DNA from: JANLSE01 sp038214135
Lineage (GTDB): Bacteria > Chloroflexota > Chloroflexia > Chloroflexales > Roseiflexaceae
Reading direction: 5' to 3'
Length of the DNA: 22,392 nt
Assembly: GCA_038214135.1 (NCBI GenBank)
Contig: JBBQSD010000107.1
Location: forward strand, 1 to 22,392
Under the pieces are notes generated by a model. That model was not told the DNA's origin. It did not search any database and saw only the letters and a list, made by a program, of their open reading frames with translations. The first letter of the stretch is position 1; every line of letters starts with the position of its first letter. The position numbers were made by a program, and so were the translations under genes. Shown here piece by piece: positions 1 to 5,376 of the stretch.

Positions 1-124
1 AACCCGAAACCCGTATCCAGTAACTATCATAGCAGCATACGGCGGCGCTTCAATTGCATAATGGGCGAATAGACATGCCGAGTTAACGAGTGCCGCCAAC
101 ATTCTTTCTTCATAAGCCTTTAGC

Positions 125-185
125 ACTCAGCTATCAGCCATCAGGAAGCCATCCGTAGAACTATCGGTTCATGGTTTTGGTTCTT
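125..185. repeat. Degenerate 7-bp repeats upstream of array A1
   Basis: Two short runs with a 7-base period are visible. One reads TCAGCTA, TCAGCCA, TCAGGAA (about 128-148), a relative of the CTGA-type heptad on the other strand. The other reads CGGTTCA, TGGTTTT, GGTTCTT (165-185), a relative of the TTGGTTC class. They are too degenerate to call alone. They are listed because they lie beside a clean heptad array and use both motif classes seen elsewhere. The rest of positions 1-274 holds no convincing gene. Confidence 0.4.
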
Positions 186-232
186 GGGCAGACACATCGG
201 TTCGCGCCCTACACGGGTTTCGCCATGCTTGG

Positions 233-261
233 TATTCTGACTCCTGACTCCTGAATTCCTG
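233..261 (+). repeat. Heptad array A1 (CTCCTGA type)
   Basis: TATTCTGA is followed by two CTCCTGA heptads and ATTCCTG. The array lies 13 bp beyond the stop codon of the leftward MBL-fold gene. On the mRNA sense strand of that gene the unit reads TCAGGAG. It shares its TATTC entry sequence with the arrays at 13733, 15320 and 16584. Confidence 0.8.
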
Positions 262-274
262 GCTATCGGTTCTA

Positions 275-1285
275 TTAAACGATGCGGTAGCGTGGTGCGA
301 TGGTTGCATCGCTGGCGACTTCATCCAGATTGGCGATGGCTAATTGGCCGCGCTGATCGAGATATTCGACATAGGCACCGGTCTTTTGCAACGCCATGAG
401 TGAATCATAGCCAGCCAGTGTCGGGTAGATGGTGCGGGTAAGCTCGGCGATGGTGCGTGGTTCGGCGCAGCTATCGCGCACGCGGGTAAGGCGATGCTGT
501 TGGGCTTGCTCGACGCGAACGAGGCATTCATCGAAATCCTTGATCGGCTCTTCGTGCCCGCCAAGCGCCAGCCTCACGCCGGAAACCCGCTTGATACGGT
601 CGAGCGATTGAAGGTAGTGTTCTGCCCCGGTGGATGGGGTGATGCTTTCGGGTGAAAGAAATGGTGCCGTGTGCGGTAACACATGGTCGGCGGTCAGCAG
701 AATATCGTCGATCTGTAGGCAGACCTGCCCTGGGCAGTGGCCAGGGGTGTGATAGATGCTGAACAGGCCATCAAGCCGATCGCCATCTTCGAGCGTATTG
801 CTGACATCGACGGAGCGAAAGATTTCCTTGCTCCAGCCATACATGTGCAGGATTTCGGCGCGTTGTTCGGGTGGAATACCAGCCCGCGCCAGGAATTCGC
901 CAAGTGCGCGGCTGGCCAGGATGAGCCGCTCGCTATGGTTGATCAGCACCCGCCGATCCAGCACATGCACGGCAATTGGCGCGTTACATAGCGTGCGAAC
1001 CGCTGTCAGGCCACCATAGTGATCGATATGGGCGTGGGTGATGATAATACGCTTCAGATCGCTCCAGCCAAACGATTCGCCCCATTCTTCGCGTAGCGCT
1101 GCGAAACCAGCCTGGAGCTGGGTATCGCTCTCGCCAAGGCCGCTACCGGTGTCGATCAGGGCGACATAATCATCGGCCACGACAACATGGATATTGGCGA
1201 TCAGCTTTGGAAAGACCTGCACTGGGATGCGATAGATTCGTATGCTCCCAGCTGTGGTATAGCGGGTGATTGGTGTTGTACTCAC
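275..1285 (-). CDS. MBL-fold metallo-hydrolase (LACTB2/glyoxalase II-like)
   Basis: The predicted protein has 336 residues and belongs to the metallo-beta-lactamase fold superfamily of hydrolases. The zinc-site signature THAHIDH lies at residues 83-89, followed by the later ligands H193 (in TPGHCPG), D210 (in TADH) and H254 (in GGH). All the usual di-metal ligands are therefore present. The region after about residue 260 is helical in character and ends in a winged-helix-like segment, as in LACTB2-type proteins. I chose the GTG at 1285 because AAGGAG sits six bases upstream; an ATG at 1333 would place this ribosome site inside the gene. There is no signal peptide, so it is probably cytosolic. 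The substrate cannot be told from sequence; thioester or nucleic-acid phosphodiester hydrolysis are both known in the family. It is divergent from hpf and a heptad array lies just past its stop. Confidence 0.9.
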   Translation of the reverse strand: MSTTPITRYTTAGSIRIYRIPVQVFPKLIANIHVVVADDYVALIDTGSGLGESDTQLQAGFAALREEWGESFGWSDLKRIIITHAHIDHYGGLTAVRTLCNAPIAVHVLDRRVLINHSERLILASRALGEFLARAGIPPEQRAEILHMYGWSKEIFRSVDVSNTLEDGDRLDGLFSIYHTPGHCPGQVCLQIDDILLTADHVLPHTAPFLSPESITPSTGAEHYLQSLDRIKRVSGVRLALGGHEEPIKDFDECLVRVEQAQQHRLTRVRDSCAEPRTIAELTRTIYPTLAGYDSLMALQKTGAYVEYLDQRGQLAIANLDEVASDATIAPRYRIV

Positions 1286-1318
1286 AACATGCTCCTTACC
1301 GGGATATGCCGGTAGGTT

Positions 1319-1327
1319 ATTATAGCA
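1319..1327 (-). promoter_or_regulatory. Extended -10 promoter of the MBL-fold gene
   Basis: On the minus strand the sequence reads TGC-TATAAT, a perfect -10 hexamer with the TGn extension. It would start transcription near 1312 and give a short leader ending in the AAGGAG site. No good -35 is visible at normal spacing, which extended -10 promoters often lack. Confidence 0.5.
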
Positions 1328-1364
1328 TTGCAAGAGTGGTACCTCTTGGTTATGGTATTGTCGC

Positions 1365-1393
1365 TTGCGACCCCTGCTGCCACGTAGTAGAAT
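1365..1393 (+). promoter_or_regulatory. Candidate sigma-70 promoter of hpf
   Basis: TTGCGA (1365-1370) and TAGAAT (1388-1393) are separated by 17 bases. This predicts a start near 1400 and a leader of about 114 bases. The leader contains a weak hairpin (ATTGCT at 1413-1418 pairing with AGCAAT at 1432-1437). The elements match consensus at 4/6 and 5/6, so this is a reasonable but unproven call. Confidence 0.4.
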
Positions 1394-1513
1394 GACGCCA
1401 CGCGACAGAGCGATTGCTTAACAATCCCCTGAGCAATGGCTTGAAGCAGATCCGGTGCAGACCAGCAATTCGTTCGGCGCACTGATGCGTTGGGCGAGCA
1501 GAAGGAGCCTCTC

Positions 1514-2083
1514 ATGGAGCTCATCATCAAGAGCCGCCACGGCAAAGTTTCTGAGCGCAACCGCAGCTATATCGAAGAGAAATTAGGCAAACTGCAGCGC
1601 TTCATGGATGGAATCGAGAAGATCACCGTCGAACTTGATGAGGAGCAACGCCGCAATGATGGCACCATCCAGCGTGCCCAAGCGACATTGATTGCTGAGC
1701 ATGGCGTTCTGTTACGATCCGACCAGCGCGGCGCTGATGTGTTCACTGTGATCGATGATGTTTCTACCACGCTCCAGCGCCAGATTAAGCGCTATAAGGA
1801 GAAGCATTGGCGGCGTGGTAAGCTCCGCCGTCAGGGTGGCGAGATCGTTGAGGTTCCGGTTCTGAATGGCGTGCTGGATACCGATGAAGCGCCACAGCCT
1901 CGGATTGTGCGTACCAAGGAATTTCAGATCAAGCCAATGTATAGTGATGAAGCCGTTGAGCAGATGGAGTTGCTCGGCCATACCTTCTTTGTCTTCCGTG
2001 ATGCCGAGACGAGTATTGTGAATGTGCTGTACAAACGTGGCGATGGCAATTATGGGTTGATCGTCGCGGAGATAGGTAGTTAG
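1514..2083 (+). CDS. hpf: Ribosome hibernation promoting factor, long form
   Basis: The 189-residue protein has two domains. The N-terminal RaiA/S30AE domain (about residues 1-105) begins with a beta strand reading MELIIKSRHG and carries the basic helix QRQIKRYKEKHWRRGK. A variable linker follows, and the C-terminal HPF dimerisation domain spans about residues 130-189 (RIVRTKEF through YGLIVAE). This is the long HPF of non-gammaproteobacteria, in which the C-terminal domains pair so that two 70S ribosomes form an inactive 100S dimer. Length is normal for the family. The ATG at 1514 follows GAAGGAG at 1501-1507 with six bases of spacing; an in-frame start at 1490 would bury that site. It is a single-gene unit followed by a strong hairpin. 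Confidence 0.96.
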   Translation: MELIIKSRHGKVSERNRSYIEEKLGKLQRFMDGIEKITVELDEEQRRNDGTIQRAQATLIAEHGVLLRSDQRGADVFTVIDDVSTTLQRQIKRYKEKHWRRGKLRRQGGEIVEVPVLNGVLDTDEAPQPRIVRTKEFQIKPMYSDEAVEQMELLGHTFFVFRDAETSIVNVLYKRGDGNYGLIVAEIGS

Positions 2084-2108
2084 GTTTTGCCGCTGTGCGC
2101 GGCAGGCA

Positions 2109-2137
2109 CCAGGGAACCGTTCCGACCGGTTCCCTGG
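2109..2137 (+). terminator. Hairpin after hpf, possible terminator
   Basis: CCAGGGAACCG and CGGTTCCCTGG form a perfect 11-bp stem around a 7-base loop, 25 bases after the hpf stop. No run of T follows, so it is not a classic intrinsic terminator. It may mark the mRNA end or stabilise it. Confidence 0.6.
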
Positions 2138-2156
2138 ACCAGCAATGGATGTGAGA

Positions 2157-2191
2157 GGTTCGCCAACGTGCGTTGGTTATGCCATGGCTGC
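2157..2191 (+). repeat. 35-bp direct repeat, copy 1
   Basis: This 35-base segment recurs at 2359-2393 with a single difference. It contains the inverted repeat CCAACG-TG-CGTTGG and the 8-base palindrome GCCATGGC. The one difference between copies lies between the arms of the first inverted repeat. Similarity extends upstream in diverged form to a shared CCCTGGA at 2132 and 2334, both 202 bases apart like the repeats. Confidence 0.85.
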
Positions 2192-2245
2192 GCATGAGAA
2201 AACACCACACATTAGTAATGTCGGCAGCGCAAGCAACGAATGTAG

Positions 2246-2264
2246 GGGCGGTACCAAGCCGCCC
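2246..2264. repeat. REP-like hairpin GGGCGG-N7-CCGCCC
   Basis: GGGCGG and CCGCCC flank TACCAAG, giving a 6-bp GC-rich stem in the hpf-lipoprotein gap. It is of the same GGG...CCC style as the palindromes at 8533 and 22201, but its sequence differs. Confidence 0.45.
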
Positions 2265-2358
2265 GCCTCCAACCACCACCATTGCTGTGCCACACGGCGC
2301 GTGTCCGCCCGCGATGAATGCAGCGTTGGAGTGCCCTGGATTCTGAATGAATCACTGT

Positions 2359-2393
2359 GGTTCGCCAACGTCCGTTGGTTATGCCATGGCTGC
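2359..2393 (+). repeat. 35-bp direct repeat, copy 2
   Basis: Second copy of the element at 2157-2191, identical at 34 of 35 positions. Here the loop of the CCAACG/CGTTGG inverted repeat reads TC instead of TG. Together the two copies and the hairpin between them fill much of the 2084-2638 gap, which otherwise has no credible gene. Confidence 0.85.
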
Positions 2394-2441
2394 AAACGAT
2401 ATGTGATTGTGGCTTGGTTTTCTCAAGCCGTTGCCGTTTCT

Positions 2442-2534
2442 GCCTCTCCCCTCCCCCTCCCCCTCCCCCACCAGTGGGGAGGGGCTTAAAGGGTTCTGTA
2501 TGGGCAATTCCCCTCGCCCCGGCGGGGGAGAGGG
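2442..2534. repeat. Pyrimidine tract and paired C-rich hairpins
   Basis: The plus strand carries a C/T tract made largely of TCCCCC hexamers (2442-2469). Its end, CCCCTCCCC (2460-2468), pairs with GGGGAGGGG (2476-2484). A second hairpin follows: CCCTC at 2511-2515 and CCCC at 2517-2520 pair with GGGG at 2525-2528 and GAGGG at 2530-2534, with one mismatch. A heptad array follows directly. The function is unknown; the runs of G on the minus strand could also adopt quadruplex-like structure. Confidence 0.6.
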
Positions 2535-2538
2535 CAGG

Positions 2539-2562
2539 TTCTGACTCCTGACTCCTGAATAC
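2539..2562 (+). repeat. Heptad array A2 (CTCCTGA type)
   Basis: TTCTGA is followed by two CTCCTGA units and the exit sequence ATAC. Unlike the other intergenic arrays it lies upstream of a rightward gene, the lipoprotein starting at 2639, and is not next to a leftward stop codon. Confidence 0.75.
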
Positions 2563-2638
2563 TCAGCACTATGGCACCAAAGCATGTATACTTTGGGAAC
2601 TCTGGCATCATGCGTTGTGCCGGGAAGAAGGAGTTTCC

Positions 2639-3274
2639 ATGTATCGAATGATATGTATTGCAGCCCTGGCATTGGCTGCGCTGGCGGCATGTGGTCTGCC
2701 ATCTGGTGCTCAGCAGATGAGTGATGGTGCTGCCACGGCTGTCCTTGAATTGCAGCGCACCGCAGAAGCGTTAGCGCCGACGCTGCAGGCTGGCGCTAGT
2801 TCGCTTCAACAGACGGCAGCGGTGTTGGCACCAACGCTGCAGGCCCAGGCTCCTGGCTTACGACAGACACTTGAGGCGCTTGCACCAACGCTGCAGGCGC
2901 AGGCTCCCGAGATGCGTGCGACACTGATTGCACTGGCAACAGAACAGCCTATTAATGGTGTCTCCGTCCGTCAGACGGTTGATGCACTAACGGGTGGAAG
3001 CGGTTCGCTTGATGATGTCTCGCTGCCAGAAAAACGCCAGATGTTGGTCAGCACTGCGAAAAAGGCCACCTATACGACTCCACAGGGCTATGGTTCGATC
3101 ATCGAGTTGTATCAGACTGATATGCCAACCCGTGGCTGGCAGACGCTGCCTGATTCGGCTGCGAATGCGAATGCCACGGTGCTGCGTTTCCAAAAAGGCA
3201 CACGTACTGCAACGGTGATCATCGCCAAACTGGCCGAGGGCACCACCGTCGATATCACGATTGAAGAAAAGTGA
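2639..3274 (+). CDS. Lipoprotein with tandem 18-residue repeats
   Basis: The 211-residue protein begins with a lipoprotein signal peptide: a short basic start, a hydrophobic core and the lipobox LAAC with the acylated cysteine at residue 18. It then carries three and a half copies of an 18-residue repeat built around LAPTLQA (residues 41-58, 59-76, 77-94, then a partial). These are amphipathic and probably form a helical stalk. The C-terminal part (about 125-211) reads as a small alpha/beta domain with an aromatic strand (YGSIIELYQT, GWQTLP) and a repeated beta pattern. I do not recognise it as a named family. The ATG at 2639 follows AAGGAG with five bases between; an in-frame start at 2615 lacks this. 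It is expected on the outer face of the membrane. Only 10 bases separate it from the convergent gene downstream. Confidence 0.85.
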   Translation: MYRMICIAALALAALAACGLPSGAQQMSDGAATAVLELQRTAEALAPTLQAGASSLQQTAAVLAPTLQAQAPGLRQTLEALAPTLQAQAPEMRATLIALATEQPINGVSVRQTVDALTGGSGSLDDVSLPEKRQMLVSTAKKATYTTPQGYGSIIELYQTDMPTRGWQTLPDSAANANATVLRFQKGTRTATVIIAKLAEGTTVDITIEEK

Positions 3275-3284
3275 TTGAAAGCGA

Positions 3285-4361
3285 TTATTGGTTGACGGCC
3301 AGATAATCGCTCCGCAATTCTTCCATCAGGCTATCGCGCTGATCATAGATGCGCTTGAGTGGCCGTGCAGCAGCGACATCGAGTACATAGGCGGCCAGAA
3401 TCGGCAGTGCTATCGTGCTATCGGTATAGCAGACGATAGTATCAGGCAGCTGATCGGGATCAACCTTGCCCCATGTCATGGCTTCACTCGGCGTTGCACC
3501 CGAAAGCCCACCAGTATCGGGACGTGCATCGGTGAACTGGATGAAATAATCGTGGCCCTTCTCGGAGATGCCCATGATCTCCTGAAGCTGCGGTTCGGTT
3601 TGCAGGATAAAGTTCTTTGGTGAGCCGCCGCCAAAGATCACAACGGCACTCTGGCCGCCCGATTTTTTGGCCCGGTGAACGATTGCGGTTGTCTCGTTGA
3701 CATCACGCTCAACATCGAAGCGCAGTTGGTTACCAGCCAATGCCAATGCTGCCACATTCATACCAATCGTCGAATCGCCAGGGCTGGATGTATACAATGG
3801 CACACCAGCCTCATAGGCAGCAGTCAGCACCGAAACATAGCTGGTGCCAATCGCCTTCTCGCGGGCTTGTGTGTAGCGGCCAAGGTAATAGTGCAGTTCA
3901 GCGGTACTCAGCGGTTTCTGGAATTCTGGGCCTCTCAGGCATTCGCGCAGAAACGCATCGGTATCCAGCAACACACTCTGGTCGAATAGGATATCGTAGA
4001 TCCGAATGATATGGCGATCACGCAGCGCGAGATCATCCACAAATGGTGTGGTTCCAAACAGCTCGAAGCCAAGCGAGCGATGCATATCGTGGTACAGATT
4101 CGCGCCAGTGCTGACCACCCAGTCGATCAGCCCAGCCTTGATCAGCGGTACAATCGCTGCTGTTCCCAGGCCGGTTGGCGTCAAGGCGCCCGAGAGTGTC
4201 ACGCCAATTGTCACATCGGGCTGGGCGATCTTGCGGGCGAATAATTGGCATGCCTCGCGCAACCGCCCGCCATTATAGGCATATAGCTGCTTATCAACCA
4301 GATCGCGAACGGTAAGCCCCGCCGCAATCGGCTGTGGATCGAGTTTGACACCATAGGACAT
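3285..4361 (-). CDS. Deoxyhypusine synthase family protein
   Basis: The 358-residue protein matches the deoxyhypusine synthase (DHS) fold across its length. NAD-binding and active-site blocks are visible: STGANLYHD (84-92), SSPGDSTIG (202-210), GGGSPKN (244-250) and the stretch from GGLSGATPS to MTWGK (284-299). K249 aligns with the lysine that forms the aminobutyl-imine intermediate in eukaryotic DHS, so an active enzyme is likely. In eukaryotes and archaea DHS moves the aminobutyl group of spermidine onto eIF5A/aIF5A. Bacteria lack that substrate, and some bacterial members make homospermidine or act on other amines. The true reaction here is therefore open. The ATG at 4361 has GGAG seven bases upstream. 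The gene is divergent from murI and convergent with the lipoprotein gene; there is no polyamine gene beside it. Confidence 0.9.
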   Translation of the reverse strand: MSYGVKLDPQPIAAGLTVRDLVDKQLYAYNGGRLREACQLFARKIAQPDVTIGVTLSGALTPTGLGTAAIVPLIKAGLIDWVVSTGANLYHDMHRSLGFELFGTTPFVDDLALRDRHIIRIYDILFDQSVLLDTDAFLRECLRGPEFQKPLSTAELHYYLGRYTQAREKAIGTSYVSVLTAAYEAGVPLYTSSPGDSTIGMNVAALALAGNQLRFDVERDVNETTAIVHRAKKSGGQSAVVIFGGGSPKNFILQTEPQLQEIMGISEKGHDYFIQFTDARPDTGGLSGATPSEAMTWGKVDPDQLPDTIVCYTDSTIALPILAAYVLDVAAARPLKRIYDQRDSLMEELRSDYLAVNQ

Positions 4362-4411
4362 TGTGCTGCTCCTTCTCCTCGATTATTGTGGCTGCGCCTC
4401 ATCCGCCTGTC

Positions 4412-4420
4412 ATTCTACCA
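4412..4420 (-). promoter_or_regulatory. Extended -10 promoter of the DHS-like gene
   Basis: The minus strand reads TGG-TAGAAT, a TGn-extended -10 with one mismatch. Transcription would begin near 4405, about 44 bases before the start codon. Confidence 0.45.
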
Positions 4421-4443
4421 TGCCCTTCTCTCCCGAACCGACG

Positions 4444-4452
4444 TGGTATCAT
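4444..4452 (+). promoter_or_regulatory. Extended -10 promoter of murI
   Basis: TGG-TATCAT has the TGn extension and a 5/6 match to the -10 hexamer. It would give a start near 4459 and a leader of about 67 bases to the ATG at 4526. The leader contains competing short inverted repeats (TTTGGG/CCCAAA and GGAGTT/AACTCC, 4498-4519). Confidence 0.4.
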
Positions 4453-4525
4453 AGTGCAGCAGTCCTATCGGACTTGAAAAAGAAAGTTGGAAGTTGTTTG
4501 GGAGTTGCGCCCAAACTCCTACTCT

Positions 4526-5332
4526 ATGCAATATTTAGATGGCCCAATTGGCTTGTTCGACAGTGGTGTCGGTGGTGGGACGGTACTGGCTGAGGTTCGG
4601 CGGCAGTTGCCAACGGAAAACTTGCTGTATCTGGCCGATCAGTCACGCTGCCCATATGGTTCACGCCCGCCCGAGGAATTGTGTGAGTTGGCATTGGCGA
4701 GTGCCGCATGGTTGATCAACCATGCGGCGAAGCTCGTTGTTGTGGCATGCAATAGCGCCAGCGCCGCCGCACTTTTCCTGTTGCGAGAGGTATTTCCACA
4801 GATAGCCTTCGTCGGAATGGTTCCGGCAGTCAAGCCAGCCGTGCTTACCACGCGCACAGGCGTTGTTGGTGTGTTAGCCACCCCGGCGACAATCGCTGGC
4901 GGGTTGCTCCACAATGTAGTGGATCAATGGGCCAAGGATGTTCGCGTCATTGCCCAGCCGTGCGCTGGCCTTGCCGATGCTGTTGAGGCTGGCGAGCTAG
5001 AAAGCCCAGCAACCAAGCAGTTGCTGGAGCTATATCTGCAGCCCTTAATCGCTGCTGGTGCCGATACACTTGTGCTTGGCTGTACCCATTATCCATTTCT
5101 GGCAACCCAGATTCGTACAATTGTTGGCCCGCAGATCGTTCTGATTGATCCAGCTCCAGCAGTGGCACGCCAAACAGCCCGAATCCTACATGAGCGCAAT
5201 CTATTGCGGCAATCGCCTGATGCCGCGTTTATTCAGTATGCAACAACCGGCAACCCAGAAACATTTGCGAAATTGATCACTGCATTAGGTCTACCGGATG
5301 GCCGCGTGGATGGTGCGATCATCGCACGGTAG
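4526..5332 (+). CDS. murI: Glutamate racemase
   Basis: MurI interconverts L- and D-glutamate in the cytosol and supplies D-glutamate for peptidoglycan. The 268-residue product has the family signature blocks. FDSGVGG (11-17) opens the protein. ACNSASA carries the first catalytic cysteine, C75; most relatives have T where S follows the N. LGCTHYP carries the second cysteine, C186, with H188. Length is normal. The start is uncertain. The ATG at 4526 matches where relatives begin but has no ribosome site at normal distance. A TTG at 4487 would add 13 residues that look non-homologous. An apparent cotranscribed partner (FHA-peptidase) starts 44 bases after the stop. Confidence 0.95.
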   Translation: MQYLDGPIGLFDSGVGGGTVLAEVRRQLPTENLLYLADQSRCPYGSRPPEELCELALASAAWLINHAAKLVVVACNSASAAALFLLREVFPQIAFVGMVPAVKPAVLTTRTGVVGVLATPATIAGGLLHNVVDQWAKDVRVIAQPCAGLADAVEAGELESPATKQLLELYLQPLIAAGADTLVLGCTHYPFLATQIRTIVGPQIVLIDPAPAVARQTARILHERNLLRQSPDAAFIQYATTGNPETFAKLITALGLPDGRVDGAIIAR

Positions 5333-5376
5333 AGACGCAACATCTTGTGTCTGCACGGGAGCAGAGAGGAAATCAT

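Noticed and set aside
2145..2489. A 114-codon rightward open frame in the hpf-lipoprotein gap
   Set aside because: It is made of the two direct repeats, a hairpin and the pyrimidine tract; its product is low-complexity and has no ribosome site.
4487..4525. TTG start giving murI 13 extra residues
   Set aside because: The extra residues do not resemble the family N-terminus and overlap leader inverted repeats; the ATG at 4526 fits homologues better, although its ribosome site is poor.
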